DNA of 64,000 nt from Rhodanobacter panaciterrae (GCF_014651895.1 NZ_BMXT01000001.1:496001-560000), one strand, 5' to 3'. Positions 26,894-36,414 are shown, counted from the first letter of the stretch. The notes: a model not told the origin generated them from the letters alone. Translations and numbers: made by a program.

Positions 26894-27246
26894 ATCCCGT
26901 TCTATATGGACTTCCCAACTGCGACACCTGCAGGAAGGCGCGCAACTGGCTGACCCGTTTCGAGGTGGCGCACGACTTTGTCGATTACCGCGCCAATCCT
27001 GTACCTGCGGCGACACTGAAGGAATGGGCGGCAAAGCTCGGTGGCTGGGAGAAGCTGGTCAACAAGTCGTCCACCACCTGGCGCAACCTGCTGCCGCAAC
27101 GCAAGAACCCCGGCAGCGATCCGGAGTGGACGCTGCTGCTGAAGGAATATCCCGCGCTGATCCGTCGTCCGGTGGTGGTGCAGCCCGACGGCTCGGTGAG
27201 CGTGGGTTTCAGCGACAACGGCTTCAAGAAGTTGTTCGGGCGCTGA
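26890..27246 (+). CDS. Spx/ArsC-family reductase (YffB-like)
   Basis: This 118-residue thioredoxin-fold protein begins [20 protein letters not shown], with a CDTC redox motif near residues 11-14, and has the family sequence [14 protein letters not shown] and [14 protein letters not shown] at the end. It resembles E. coli YffB, a glutathione-dependent thiol reductase relative of arsenate reductase, whose gene is also linked to dapE. The ATG overlaps the dapD stop. It is cytoplasmic. A specific arsenate role is not supported, since no ars genes are near. Confidence 0.85.
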   Translation: MNPVLYGLPNCDTCRKARNWLTRFEVAHDFVDYRANPVPAATLKEWAAKLGGWEKLVNKSSTTWRNLLPQRKNPGSDPEWTLLLKEYPALIRRPVVVQPDGSVSVGFSDNGFKKLFGR

Positions 27247-27455
27247 GGTGGCGATGCGGCCTTCCGCTTTGTCGTCGTGCTGCTTGCTGCGCTGGTCCAT
27301 CTCGGCCAGCGCGACGACGAGCTCGATGCTTGAAGCCGGCCATGTGCCTTGGCGATCACTGGTGTCGTTGGCCATTTGCCGGGCGCGGTGATCGCAGATT
27401 GAAGCGGGTTTTCGCAAGAAGTTGTCGGACATGCAGCCGTCATGCACGCGACGTT

Positions 27456-27482
27456 TTGACATGACCGGCAATGGCGTAGCAT
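27456..27482 (+). promoter_or_regulatory. Candidate promoter for the beta-helix protein gene
   Basis: TTGACA at 27456-27461 and TAGCAT at 27477-27482 form sigma-70-like hexamers with a short 15-base spacer. Transcription from here would begin just before the AAGGAG ribosome site and the ATG at 27511, and would exclude the ATG at 27481 as a start. Confidence 0.4.
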
Positions 27483-27510
27483 GGCGACTCCCCCAACCAA
27501 GGAGAGCCGC

Positions 27511-28758
27511 ATGACCACGTCCTCGATTGTCGTCAGCAGCGTTGCCGAACTGGTCCGTGCTGTGCAGGACACCGGGATACGGCAGATCGTGGTCAGTGGG
27601 GAATTGGCCGATGTGCCGACGCTACGGCTGTCGCCCGGACAGGTGCTGCAAGGCCACGACGATGACGCGGCGTTGATTTTCGCGACGGGTATCGACGGCC
27701 TGCAGCTGACCACCGACAACGAGGTCCACAGCCTGCATCTGGTCGCCTCGTCGGACCGGCGCGCCATCCACAACGATACGCAGGTGGAAAGTCTGGGCCG
27801 GCTGGTGCTGGGTGAGGTGACCACGATTGGCCAAGTGCAGATCCTCGCGCGCGACAAGGTGCGCAGCGGTCATGTCGAGGTCGCCGGTCTGGATGTGGTC
27901 AGCGCCGATGCGCGTGCGCAGGCCGACCGGCCGCAGGGCTTCGGCGTGCATGTGCTGCAGGGCGCGTTCACGCTCTGGAACATGCAGGCCGACGCCGCGG
28001 TGGTGATCAGTGCGCGATTGGTCGGGCTGTCTGCCGGGCGCGCAGCCGCGCCGGTACTCGGCAGCGGCATCTTCGTCAGCGGCGCCGGCTTCGAAGGTGG
28101 CCGGCTCACCGTGTCGCTGCTCGAAACCGGCGAGATCCACAGCGATGGCCGCATCGCACCGGGCACGCCGGACATGATCACCGGCGGCGTGTTCACCGTG
28201 TTCAACGCCTTTGTCGATACCGTGCGCAACCTGGGGCCGGTGGTGACCTACGGCCAGAACGACATGGTGCTCGACAATTGGGGCTCGGTGGATCACTGGG
28301 TTGCCGAGGAGAAGATCACTTCGTACGGCCCCAGCGGCATCGGCTTCGTCAACTTCGGCCTCGTCAACGAGCTGGAAGTCGAGGCGCCGATCGAGACGTT
28401 CGGGCAGGGCGCGCGGGGTTTCAACGTCTACGCCGGCACCGTCAATCGTGCTGTATTCGACCGCATCACCACGCATGCCGATGGCGCGGTCGGCATCCAG
28501 ATCAGCCAGCCGATCGGCTACCTCAGCGTGCGTCGTGGTCTCGAAACCTTCGGCGGCACCGGCGACTCGCTGGTGAAGGGCGTGGTGCTGAAGCTCTCCG
28601 CCATCGCGCTCAGCGTCAAACCCGGCGGCTCCGCCCGCGAGATCGATATCGACGGTGGCGTCACCACGCACGGCGATGGCGTCGCGCCGCTGGAAATGCT
28701 CGGTGTGGTCGGTCGGCTGAGCATCGAGGGCGGGGTCAACGCCAAGCAGACGCATTGA
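27511..28758 (+). CDS. Protein of unknown function with a predicted parallel beta-helix fold
   Basis: This 415-residue protein was not recognised. It has no signal peptide and no membrane segment. Throughout, it shows short beta-strand repeats ending in Gly/Asn turns (VVTYGQNDMVLDNWGSVDHW; GIGFVNFGLVNELEVEAPIE; FGQGARGFNVYAG), the pattern of a right-handed beta-helix of the pectate-lyase or polygalacturonase type, but no catalytic motif could be picked out. The start at 27511 is chosen for the AAGGAG ribosome site just upstream. It separates the Spx-like gene from dapE, interrupting the usual close spacing, and probably has its own promoter. Confidence 0.68.
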   Translation: MTTSSIVVSSVAELVRAVQDTGIRQIVVSGELADVPTLRLSPGQVLQGHDDDAALIFATGIDGLQLTTDNEVHSLHLVASSDRRAIHNDTQVESLGRLVLGEVTTIGQVQILARDKVRSGHVEVAGLDVVSADARAQADRPQGFGVHVLQGAFTLWNMQADAAVVISARLVGLSAGRAAAPVLGSGIFVSGAGFEGGRLTVSLLETGEIHSDGRIAPGTPDMITGGVFTVFNAFVDTVRNLGPVVTYGQNDMVLDNWGSVDHWVAEEKITSYGPSGIGFVNFGLVNELEVEAPIETFGQGARGFNVYAGTVNRAVFDRITTHADGAVGIQISQPIGYLSVRRGLETFGGTGDSLVKGVVLKLSAIALSVKPGGSAREIDIDGGVTTHGDGVAPLEMLGVVGRLSIEGGVNAKQTH

Positions 28759-28830
28759 CCGAGGGCACGCTCTGTCCCGGTCCCCTTGTTATGCTGGGCG
28801 CTGTCGATCCGCAGCGTCTGGCACGTCTCC

Positions 28831-29964
28831 ATGTCCGAAGTCCTTGAACTCACCTGTGATCTGATCCGCCGCCGTTCGGTGACCCCGGAAGATGCGGGTT
28901 GCCTGCCATTGATTGGTGAGCGCCTGCAACGTGCGGGTTTCCACGTCGAACACCTACGTTACGGCGAGGTGGACAATCTGTGGGCCACGCATGGCACGGG
29001 TGGATCCACGCTGGCCTTCCTCGGTCATACCGACGTGGTGCCGAGCGGCCCCGAAGCATCATGGCGCAGCCCGCCGTTCGAACCCACAATCCGTGATGGC
29101 CGTCTATACGGCCGCGGCGCCGCCGACATGAAAGGCTCGGTGGCGGCGATGGTGGTGGCGCTGGAACAGTTCGTGGCGGCGCATCCGGATCATCGCGGTC
29201 GGGTTGGCCTGCTGCTGACCAGCGACGAGGAAGGGCCGACCAATCTCGACGGCGTGCGCAAGGTGGTCGAACACTTCCGTAGCGTTGGCGAACGCATCGA
29301 CTGGTGCGTGGTTGGTGAGCCGTCGGCGAAAGAAAAGCTGGGCGACTTGATTCGCGTGGGTCGGCGTGGCTCGCTGTCGGGCACGCTTCGCGTGCGTGGT
29401 GTGCAGGGGCATGTGGCGTATCCGGAGAAGGCGTTGAACCCGATCCACGCGTTCGCGCCTGCATTGACCGAGCTGGCAGCCGAGCGCTGGGACGAAGGCA
29501 ACAGCGATTTCCCGCCCACCTCGTTCCAGGTTTCCAACCTCAACGCCGGCACCGGCGCCACCAACGTGATTCCGGGCGAGTTGCAGGCGCTGATCAATTT
29601 CCGCTACTGCACCGCCAGCAGCGCGGAGGATCTGCGCGCGCGTACCGAGGATATCCTGCAGCGGCATGGCCTGGATTTCACGCTCGACTGGAACCTCTCC
29701 GGCGAACCCTTTCTCACACCACCGGGCGGTGCACTGCGCGAAACCGTGGTGGCCGTCTGCCGCGAACTGTGTAGCCTTGACCCCGAGCAGAGCACCGGCG
29801 GCGGCACTTCCGATGGCCGCTTTATCGCACCGATGGGCGCCGAAGTTGTCGAGATCGGCCCAGTCAACGCCACAATCCACAAGGTGGACGAGTGCGTTGC
29901 ACTGGGCGAGCTGGAGCAATTACCGGCCGTGTATCGGGCTGTGTGTGAGCGGCTATTGGGTTGA
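28831..29964 (+). CDS. dapE: Succinyl-diaminopimelate desuccinylase (DapE)
   Basis: DapE removes succinate from N-succinyl-LL-diaminopimelate, a step of lysine and peptidoglycan precursor synthesis, using two zinc ions. The 377-residue length is standard. Seen are [14 protein letters not shown] at the N-terminus, the metal site [11 protein letters not shown] near residue 68, [15 protein letters not shown] near 95-110, [12 protein letters not shown] near 131-142, [14 protein letters not shown] near 162-175 and [10 protein letters not shown] near 324. It is an M20 peptidase-family member with a dimerisation domain in the middle. ATG at 28831 gives the family N-terminus [16 protein letters not shown]; the upstream in-frame ATG at 28786 is less likely. 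Confidence 0.96.
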   Translation: MSEVLELTCDLIRRRSVTPEDAGCLPLIGERLQRAGFHVEHLRYGEVDNLWATHGTGGSTLAFLGHTDVVPSGPEASWRSPPFEPTIRDGRLYGRGAADMKGSVAAMVVALEQFVAAHPDHRGRVGLLLTSDEEGPTNLDGVRKVVEHFRSVGERIDWCVVGEPSAKEKLGDLIRVGRRGSLSGTLRVRGVQGHVAYPEKALNPIHAFAPALTELAAERWDEGNSDFPPTSFQVSNLNAGTGATNVIPGELQALINFRYCTASSAEDLRARTEDILQRHGLDFTLDWNLSGEPFLTPPGGALRETVVAVCRELCSLDPEQSTGGGTSDGRFIAPMGAEVVEIGPVNATIHKVDECVALGELEQLPAVYRAVCERLLG

Positions 29965-30046
29965 GTGCGGACTGAACGTGCCATCGGTTCGTGTACTGTA
30001 GCCGATAGCTTCAGCAGCCGTATCGCCATCTTTGCTGTTGCAGATT

Positions 30047-30595
30047 TCAGCGCGCGTTCTCGGGCCACGCCTGGGGCACTTTGCGAACATCGCTGATCGA
30101 ATAACCCATCTGTTTGACGCGTGCGATCAGTGCGTCGTAATCGGCTTGGGAAATCGTCGGAGTGCGCGCCATGATCCAGGTGTAGTCGCGCGCGTCGCGG
30201 GCGACGATGGTCTGGCTGTAGTCGTCCTTCAGATACGCCACGATGTATTGCGCCTTGATCGGCCAGAACACCTGCACGCCCCACACCGCATTGCCGCTGC
30301 CCGCTTTCACGAAGCCGGTGGAATGGATCGCCTTCACCGGGTTGTCGTACGAACCATTGTGAAAGCGGAACGCGGTATAGACATTCCCGTCAGGCTGCAG
30401 TTTGTAGGTCTCGACCGCGTTGTAGGCGTTATTCTCGAAGCGAGTGGGAATGGTGGCAATCACGTACCAGGTGCCCATGAAGCGAGGCAGGTCGACATGC
30501 GCGACCGGCTTGATCGGCGGCAGGCTGCTTGCCTGAACGCAGGCACTGACGACAAGCAGACCACAGGCCATCAAAAATGTTTTCGGCAAATGCAT
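30047..30595 (-). CDS. blc: Bacterial outer-membrane lipocalin (Blc-like lipoprotein)
   Basis: This 182-residue lipocalin probably binds fatty acids or lysophospholipids at the outer membrane. It begins with a lipoprotein-type signal (MHLPKTFLMACGLLVVSAC), then the lipocalin signature FMGTWYVIATIPTRFENN near residues 39-56, and the C-terminal YTWIMARTPTISQADYD. ATG at 30595 gives a clean signal sequence, and the longer frame lacks one. It lies 40 bases downstream of the second methyltransferase and ends the eight-gene lipid operon, which fits a role in membrane lipid repair or transport. Confidence 0.88.
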   Translation of the reverse strand: MHLPKTFLMACGLLVVSACVQASSLPPIKPVAHVDLPRFMGTWYVIATIPTRFENNAYNAVETYKLQPDGNVYTAFRFHNGSYDNPVKAIHSTGFVKAGSGNAVWGVQVFWPIKAQYIVAYLKDDYSQTIVARDARDYTWIMARTPTISQADYDALIARVKQMGYSISDVRKVPQAWPENAR

Positions 30596-30635
30596 GCGAT
30601 AGCTCCGAAGTGGGTGGGGCCGAAGACAGGAACGG

Positions 30636-31718
30636 TCAGGGCCGTACGAACCGGTAATGCGCCACCAGCCACTCCTGGCCATCGGCGTAGCCGAACAGTT
30701 CGGCGCAGGACATCCAGAACATGCGCCAGCGCTGGAACCACAGCGGTGCGGCCTTGCTGCCGTAGGCTTCGGTCAGCGTGGCCATCACCTGATCCTTGCG
30801 CGCGTCCTGGTTGGCCAGCCAGTGATTGGCGCTGCGCTGGTAATGCGTGCCGTCGACGTGCCAGCGCTGCTCGATCTGCAGCTCACGCTGGAACCACAGC
30901 AAGGTGTCCGAGGCCGGCATCAGGCCGCCGGTGAAGAAGTGCCGGCCCATCCAGTTGTCCTCGTCCGCGGTCTCGAACGGATACATCAGGGTCTTGTGCG
31001 CGAAGATGTGCACGAACAGCTTGCCGCCGGGCTTCAGCCAGCTGGCGATACGGCTGAGCAGGATTTCGTAGTTGCGCATGTGCTCGAACATCTCGACCGA
31101 GACGCAGCGATCGAACTGCGCGGCCTCCAGTTCGAGCCGGTTCACGTCCTGGGTAATCACCCGCACGTTGAATAGGCCGCGCTTGCGGCACTTCGCCTCG
31201 ATGTGTTCGCGCTGCTGGTTCGAATTGGAGACGGCGGTGATCTTCGCGTGCGGATAGCGTTCGGCCATCCATAACGTCAGCGAGCCCCATCCGCAGCCGA
31301 GTTCGAGAATCTTCTGGCCGTCCGCCAGTTCGGCGCGTTCGCCATACAGCTTGAGCATCGCCTCTTCGGCCTGATCCAGCGACTCGTCGCCGCGCGGGTA
31401 ATAGCAGCCCGAGTACTTCAGGCGCTTGCCGAGGCACAGCTCGAAGAACGCCGGCGGCAGTTCGTAATGCTGCGCGTTGGCGGCATCGGTGTGGATCGCC
31501 ACCGGGCTATGCCGCAGCATGTCGATGCGTGCGGCAAAGCGCGCGGCTTGCTGATCCAGTCCGCCGGCCATCTCCTCGCGCAGGCGCTGTGCGCACATGC
31601 GCCGGATGCCTTGCCGCAGCAATGCGTCAGGAATGCGTCCACGCTCAGCCAGACCCAGCAGGCCTGGAGCCGGTCGTTCCTGCGGCAGTTCGTCGGAGAC
31701 AGTGGCGGCGGTGTTCAT
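30636..31718 (-). CDS. SAM-dependent methyltransferase, cyclopropane-fatty-acid-synthase family (paralogue 2)
   Basis: This 360-residue protein has the class I methyltransferase motif ILELGCGWGSLTLWMAE and Cfa-family landmarks: AQHYELPPAFFELCLG, YSGCYYPRGDESLDQAEEAM and FVHIFAHKTLMYPF. It lacks the N-terminal lipid-binding extension of true Cfa, as do the truncated Cfa relatives often annotated as Cfa-like or CfaB. It should methylate an unsaturated fatty acyl chain or a related lipid. Start ATG 31718 overlaps the DUF1295 stop by four bases. A second Cfa-like enzyme lies three genes upstream in the same operon, so the two probably act on different substrates or steps. Confidence 0.87.
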   Translation of the reverse strand: MNTAATVSDELPQERPAPGLLGLAERGRIPDALLRQGIRRMCAQRLREEMAGGLDQQAARFAARIDMLRHSPVAIHTDAANAQHYELPPAFFELCLGKRLKYSGCYYPRGDESLDQAEEAMLKLYGERAELADGQKILELGCGWGSLTLWMAERYPHAKITAVSNSNQQREHIEAKCRKRGLFNVRVITQDVNRLELEAAQFDRCVSVEMFEHMRNYEILLSRIASWLKPGGKLFVHIFAHKTLMYPFETADEDNWMGRHFFTGGLMPASDTLLWFQRELQIEQRWHVDGTHYQRSANHWLANQDARKDQVMATLTEAYGSKAAPLWFQRWRMFWMSCAELFGYADGQEWLVAHYRFVRP

Positions 31719-32497
31719 GGTTCGATCCTTTTCGGAAACCAGGGAATCAGCATGGAGGTGCTGCGTTGATAGGCACGGTAGTCATCGCCGCGGCTGCGCA
31801 GCGCCTGCGTCTCGGTGTACGGGATGCCGCTGATCCAGCGCAGGAAGACATACATCACCAGCGGCCCGGCCCAGGCCAGCCAGACGATCGGCGATCCGAG
31901 CGCGATGCAGACGTAGGCAAACCAGTGGATCCATTCGAAGAAGTAGTTGGGGTGACGCGAATAACGCCACAGGCCGTCGCGGCAGGTGTGCCCGTGATTC
32001 GCCGGAGCGGCGCGGAAGCGGGCCAGCTGTCGATCGGCGACCGATTCGCCGATCACGCTGACCAGCCAGATCGCGATGCCGATAAGCATCCACGGATCAA
32101 ACGCGCGCGGGTTGCGTGCCACCGCCAGGAACGGCAGCGAGAACAGCACGATCAGCAGCGCCTGGAACTGGAAGAACAGGAAGAACTTGAATTGGCTGCC
32201 ATGCCAGTGCGCACGCAGGTTCTGATAGCGGCCATCCTCGGGCTCGCCGCGCACGCGCTTCCATAGATGCGCCGCCAGCCGTATGCCCCACAGGCCGCCA
32301 AGTACGGCCAGGATCACGCGCGGCCACATGGCACCGTCACCGAGCAACGCAAAAAGAACGGCACTGCCGCCCACGCCGCCGGCCCACAGCGCATCGACGA
32401 TGCCGGCGTTGGAGCGCGGGCGCTGCCACAACCAGCCCAAGGTCATCATCAAGGCCGCAAGCAACCACAGCACGGCCAGCTGGATCCACGGATTCAT
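31715..32497 (-). CDS. DUF1295 membrane protein (steroid 5-alpha-reductase-like fold)
   Basis: This 260-residue polytopic protein starts MNPWIQLAVLWLLAALMMTL and contains the DUF1295 signature near the C-terminus: GLWRYSRHPNYFFEWIHWF, GPLVMYVFLRWISGIPYTE. The family is related to isoprenylcysteine methyltransferases and 5-alpha reductases, and its biochemical role is not established. About six or seven membrane segments are expected. It overlaps both neighbours by four bases in the lipid operon, so a lipid-modifying reductase or transfer role is a fair inference. Confidence 0.88.
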   Translation of the reverse strand: MNPWIQLAVLWLLAALMMTLGWLWQRPRSNAGIVDALWAGGVGGSAVLFALLGDGAMWPRVILAVLGGLWGIRLAAHLWKRVRGEPEDGRYQNLRAHWHGSQFKFFLFFQFQALLIVLFSLPFLAVARNPRAFDPWMLIGIAIWLVSVIGESVADRQLARFRAAPANHGHTCRDGLWRYSRHPNYFFEWIHWFAYVCIALGSPIVWLAWAGPLVMYVFLRWISGIPYTETQALRSRGDDYRAYQRSTSMLIPWFPKRIEP

Positions 32498-33048
32498 GGC
32501 GCATCACCTTGCAGGGAAATGGCGGCCGGTGCCGCTTCGGTCGACCAGCGTCGGGCCAGCCACGCCAGCGCCGGGGTCGCCAGCGCCCAGCCGATGCCCA
32601 GCCACAGCAAGCCGCGCCACGCGGGATCGGCAAAGCTCACCACATGCCAGCCGCGCGACGCGCTCAAATAGGCCAGCGGACCGCCAATACCTCCGAGCAG
32701 TACCGCAAGCCAGAGACGTGTCTGCAGCCAACTCAGTGATTGGGTGAAGGTCATCGCGAAGGTGGCCCACAATGCCAGAATCCATGCCGGCGCCAACGCG
32801 GCGGATGGCCACGGCGTGGCATAGCTGGCCAGCCCAGCACGCATCAAGCCGCCATCGACCAGCAGCCCGAGCACGATGGCTGTTGCCATCAGGGACAGGT
32901 CGGCTTGGTAATGGCGTGCAGCAGCCAACTGGCATGCGGCATAGAGCAGCATGCCGACGATCCCCGGCCACGCCAGTCCGCGTCCGGCGCCGATCACGGC
33001 GGCGAACCAGACCAGCTGATAGCCGATGAGGCTGGCCCAGAATTTCAT
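32494..33048 (-). CDS. DUF2878 family inner-membrane protein
   Basis: This 184-residue protein is almost entirely hydrophobic, with about five or six membrane segments (FWASLIGYQLVWFAAVIGAG; LIATAIVLGLLVDGG-like). Its pattern of an early GYQLVWF and a middle VDGGLMRAGL fits DUF2878, a family commonly next to Cfa-like enzymes. Function is unknown. ATG 33048 overlaps the upstream cfa stop by four bases and the gene overlaps DUF1295 at its end; the longer frame to 33186 runs antiparallel within the methyltransferase gene and is not used. Confidence 0.83.
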   Translation of the reverse strand: MKFWASLIGYQLVWFAAVIGAGRGLAWPGIVGMLLYAACQLAAARHYQADLSLMATAIVLGLLVDGGLMRAGLASYATPWPSAALAPAWILALWATFAMTFTQSLSWLQTRLWLAVLLGGIGGPLAYLSASRGWHVVSFADPAWRGLLWLGIGWALATPALAWLARRWSTEAAPAAISLQGDAP

Positions 33049-34331
33049 GCAGGCATCCTGTCGGCCGATTCGAGCTCCGGCAGTAACGCCGCGCGCCGGT
33101 TGCCGGGCTTGGCCAGCAGCAGGTGCGCGACACCGATCGAGCGTTCGCGGAAGCCGCCTTCGCAATACGCCAAATAGAACTCCCACATCCGCATGAAGCG
33201 CTCATCGAAACCCTGCGCGCGCACCTGCGGCAGCTGTGCCATGAAGCGTTCGCGCCAGGCTTTCAGAGTCAGCGCATACGAGTGGCCGAAGTCTTCCAGC
33301 TGGGTCAGTGCCAGATCACTGCTGCGGGTCTTCGAGGCGAGCAGTGCGTTGATCGAGGGGATGAAGCTGCCGGGAAACACGTGGCGCTTGATGAAGTCGA
33401 CCGAGCTCAGAGCCTGCGCGTAGCGGTGATCCTCGATGGTGATCGCCTGCAGCAACGCCAGTCCATCGGGCTTCAGCAGGCTGCCAAGCTTCTCGAAATA
33501 GACGTCCAGATACGGCGCGCCGATCGCCTCGACCATCTCGATGGAGACCAGCTTGTCGTACTGGCCTTCGAGATCGCGGTAGTCCTTGAGCAGCAGCGTG
33601 ACACGATCGCTCAGGCCTGCCGCCGTGATGCGTTCGCTGGCCAGCGCATGCTGCTCGCGTGAGATCGTGGTGGTGGTGACGTTGCAGCCGTAATGCTGCG
33701 CGGCGTACAACGCAAAGCCGCCCCAGCCGGTGCCGATCTCGACCACCCGGTCGGTCGGTTTGAGATCGAGCTTGCGGCAGATGCGTTCGAGCTTGCGCGT
33801 CGAGGCAATCTCCAGCGTGTCGGAGGGATCGGTCCAGATCGCCGACGAGTACATCAGGTCCGGCGACAGGAACAGGCTGAAGAAATCATTGCCAAGGTCG
33901 TAGTGCGCGGCGATGTTGCGACGGCTGCCATCACGTGTATTGCGACGTAGTGCATGCCAGCCGCGCATCGCCATGCCGCCGAGGCGGGCCAGGCCGTTCT
34001 CCATGCCGTCGAGCATGTCGCGGTTGCGCACCAGCAGCTGCACCAACCCGATCAGGTTGTCGCAGCGCCACAAGCCATCCATGTAAGCCTCGCCCGCGCC
34101 TACGCTGCCGTTGGTAGCGACGGCGCGGTAGAACGCCGGGTCGAGGATTTCCATGTGGATCTGCAAGTCGGCAGCGGCGTCGCCGAATTCGAGTTGCTCG
34201 CCATCGTCGGTCAGCAGCAATCGTCCGTGCCGCAGCTGACTCAGTTGACCGAGCAATTGCTGGCGCAGGAAGCGATCGAAGCTGCTGGTCCTCGGGCTTT
34301 CGTAGTCGGCGGTCTTGGCGATGTCGTTCAT
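33045..34331 (-). CDS. SAM-dependent methyltransferase, cyclopropane-fatty-acid-synthase family (paralogue 1)
   Basis: This 428-residue protein has an N-terminal lipid-binding-like region (about 20-130, GSVGAGEAYMDGLWRCDNL) and a Cfa methyltransferase domain: AAHYDLGNDFFSLFL, YSSAIWTDPSDTLE, the SAM site RVVEIGTGWGGFALYAA and YIDVYF-type residues around VEAIGAPYLDVYF. This is the full Cfa layout. In related gene sets this enzyme methylates monounsaturated acyl chains without necessarily forming the ring. Start ATG 34331 overlaps DUF1365 by four bases; the longer 637-codon frame extends into DUF1365 and is artefactual. Confidence 0.9.
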   Translation of the reverse strand: MNDIAKTADYESPRTSSFDRFLRQQLLGQLSQLRHGRLLLTDDGEQLEFGDAAADLQIHMEILDPAFYRAVATNGSVGAGEAYMDGLWRCDNLIGLVQLLVRNRDMLDGMENGLARLGGMAMRGWHALRRNTRDGSRRNIAAHYDLGNDFFSLFLSPDLMYSSAIWTDPSDTLEIASTRKLERICRKLDLKPTDRVVEIGTGWGGFALYAAQHYGCNVTTTTISREQHALASERITAAGLSDRVTLLLKDYRDLEGQYDKLVSIEMVEAIGAPYLDVYFEKLGSLLKPDGLALLQAITIEDHRYAQALSSVDFIKRHVFPGSFIPSINALLASKTRSSDLALTQLEDFGHSYALTLKAWRERFMAQLPQVRAQGFDERFMRMWEFYLAYCEGGFRERSIGVAHLLLAKPGNRRAALLPELESADRMPA

Positions 34332-35116
34332 GGCGAACCTCTGGGAACAGCGGGGTGATCGTGGATGGGGTTGCGCTTCAGCCACAGTCGCAGCGCCTGC
34401 CAATGGATGGCGCCGACCACCTGCGCAGTCATCAGCGGATAGCGCCACAGCACGCGGGCGAGCGAGGCACCGGTCAGGGGTTTGCGCTGCAGGGTGAGCG
34501 TGGCGTCGAACTCGCGCTGGCCGTCGCGCAGCACGTCCATGTGCACGTGCAACTGGTCGCCCGGCGCGGTGAAGCTCCAGTCGTATTCGCGTGCCATCGG
34601 CATGAACGGCGACACATGGAAGGTCTTCGGGAAGGTCCAGTGCGGCGCACGTCCCTGCGTCTGTGCCGTCTCGATCGGAAGCACGTAGGCGTGGCGTTCC
34701 TTCCACGGCGTGTTGGTGATCTCCGCCACGATGCAGACCAGGGTCACGCCGTCCTCGGCGTAGCAGTAGTAGAAGCTGACCGGGTTGAACACCAGGCCGA
34801 AGTAGCGCAGATGGGTCAATAAACGAATCGGTCCGACCGGACGATGGCCGGTGGCTTTTTCGACGCGTTGACGCACGGCCTCGGCCAGCGGGAGTACGAC
34901 CGGGCCGAGATAATCCTTGCGACGGAACTGCGCGACGTTGCCGTGTTCGTTCGACCACAGCCAGCGCTGCCTGAACACGCGATCGACTTCGTCCAGATCC
35001 AGATAGAGCTGGGCCATCCGGTAATCGAAGGCATGTGGATGCGGAGCCAGTCGGCGATGACGTACCACGCCTTCGTACACGGCGCTCGCCAGCGGCTCAG
35101 TCGCTTCGGTGTTCAC
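34328..35116 (-). CDS. DUF1365 family protein
   Basis: This 262-residue protein belongs to DUF1365 (COG3496), almost always encoded between a FAD amine-oxidase-like protein and a Cfa-like methyltransferase. It shows YEGVVRHRRLAPHPHAFDYR, LTHLRYFGLVFNPVSFYYCY, EITNTPWKERHAYVL and FHVSPFMPM, all typical of the family. No biochemical function is established. It starts with GTG at 35116, which overlaps the stop of the upstream oxidoreductase (GTGA), so translation is coupled. The long frame running to 35908 is a shadow of the oxidoreductase gene. Confidence 0.9.
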   Translation of the reverse strand: MNTEATEPLASAVYEGVVRHRRLAPHPHAFDYRMAQLYLDLDEVDRVFRQRWLWSNEHGNVAQFRRKDYLGPVVLPLAEAVRQRVEKATGHRPVGPIRLLTHLRYFGLVFNPVSFYYCYAEDGVTLVCIVAEITNTPWKERHAYVLPIETAQTQGRAPHWTFPKTFHVSPFMPMAREYDWSFTAPGDQLHVHMDVLRDGQREFDATLTLQRKPLTGASLARVLWRYPLMTAQVVGAIHWQALRLWLKRNPIHDHPAVPRGSP

Positions 35117-36411
35117 GCTGCGATTTCCTCGACGCGCGATTCGACGGCGTGAATGGCACCCACACCTACCGGCCAGCGCACACCGAGTGCAGCAGCCACG
35201 TCGACCGCGCTGCGCATGCCGTCCTCGTGGAATCCCCAGCCCCAGTACGCGCCGGCGTACCAGGTGTTCCGCTGGCCTTGGATCTCGGCCTTGCGCGTCT
35301 GCGCCGCCACCGACGCGTGGCTGTAGACCGGGTGGTGGTACTGCATGCGGGCAAGCACCTTGGCCGGGTCGATCGCGGCCGTGCGGTTGAGCGTGACCAC
35401 AAAGGGCTCTGGCGATTCGATGCCCTGCAGCAGGTTCATGCAGTAGCTGACCGTGCACGCCTCGTCGGGATCGCGCGGCAGCCACGCGTTCCATGCGGCC
35501 CACGCCTTGCGTCGCTTCGGCAGCACGCTGGCGTCGGTATGCAACACGGTGTCGTTGGCCTGGTACGGCATCGCGCCGAGGATCGACTGCTCGCGTTCGT
35601 CGGCATCGCTCAACAACGCCAGTGCCTGATCGCTGTGGCAGGCCAAGACGACATGATCGAAATGTTCGACGCCGGCGGCGCTGGTGATCTCGGCGCCGGC
35701 GGCATGGCGGCGAATCGAGCGCACCGCGCAGTTCAGCCTTTCGCGCACGGACCAGCGCTCGCGCAATGCCTGCACATAGGTGGACGAACCACCGCGCACC
35801 ACGCGCCACTGCGGACGATCGCTGAGCTGCAGCATCTGGTGGTTGGCCATGAACTGCGCCAGATAACGCGCCGGAAAACCGAGAATCTGCGTGGCCGGTG
35901 ACGACCACAGCGCGGAAGCCATCGGCACCAGATGCTCGTCGCGGAACGCGGCACCGTAACCGTGTTCGGCCAGATAGTCGCCCAGCGTGGGACCTTCGCC
36001 TGGCAAGTCGAGCAGCGCCGGTGCCTCGCGATAGAACCGCATCAGGTCGCGCACCATGCCGATGAAACGCGGCGAGAAGAGATTGCGCCGCTGGCAGAAC
36101 AGCGTATCCAGCGTGGCCGCGTTGTATTCCAGCCCGCTGGCCTCGTTGTGCACCGAGAAGCTCATCGTGGTCGGCTGCGACGCCAGGCCGAGCTGATCGA
36201 ACATCCGGCTCAGCAGCGGGTAGTGAGCGGGGTTGTGCACGATGAAGCCGCTGTCGATGCGATAGCGGCGACCCTGCTGCTCCACGTCATGCGTGTGCGT
36301 GTGGCCGCCGAAATAGCTGCCGGCCTCGAACAGCGTTACCTCATGCCGGCGCGACAGCAGCCACGCCGATGCCAGCCCTGCGATACCCGATCCGACGACG
36401 GCGATGCGCAT
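35113..36411 (-). CDS. FAD-dependent amine-oxidase-like oxidoreductase (COG2907)
   Basis: This 432-residue flavoprotein opens with the Rossmann dinucleotide motif VVGSGIAGLASAWLLSRR followed by VTLFEAGSYFGGHTHTHDVE, which is the COG2907 pattern. It contains QPTTMSFSVHNEASGLEYN and near the end YWGWGFHEDGMRSAV. In the gene set it accompanies DUF1365 and the Cfa-like enzymes and is thought to act on the modified fatty acyl chain, possibly oxidising it; the substrate is unproven. It lies three bases downstream of the desaturase stop. Confidence 0.9.
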   Translation of the reverse strand: MRIAVVGSGIAGLASAWLLSRRHEVTLFEAGSYFGGHTHTHDVEQQGRRYRIDSGFIVHNPAHYPLLSRMFDQLGLASQPTTMSFSVHNEASGLEYNAATLDTLFCQRRNLFSPRFIGMVRDLMRFYREAPALLDLPGEGPTLGDYLAEHGYGAAFRDEHLVPMASALWSSPATQILGFPARYLAQFMANHQMLQLSDRPQWRVVRGGSSTYVQALRERWSVRERLNCAVRSIRRHAAGAEITSAAGVEHFDHVVLACHSDQALALLSDADEREQSILGAMPYQANDTVLHTDASVLPKRRKAWAAWNAWLPRDPDEACTVSYCMNLLQGIESPEPFVVTLNRTAAIDPAKVLARMQYHHPVYSHASVAAQTRKAEIQGQRNTWYAGAYWGWGFHEDGMRSAVDVAAALGVRWPVGVGAIHAVESRVEEIAA

Positions 36412-36414
36412 GGC

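Noticed and set aside
26890-27246. True arsenate reductase (ArsC)
   Set aside because: No ars operon nearby; linkage with dap genes and the sequence fit YffB/Spx-type reductases better.
27247-27375. Minus-strand frame starting MANDTSDRQG between the Spx-like and beta-helix genes
   Set aside because: It runs on antisense through the Spx-like gene, has no ribosome site and no recognisable product.
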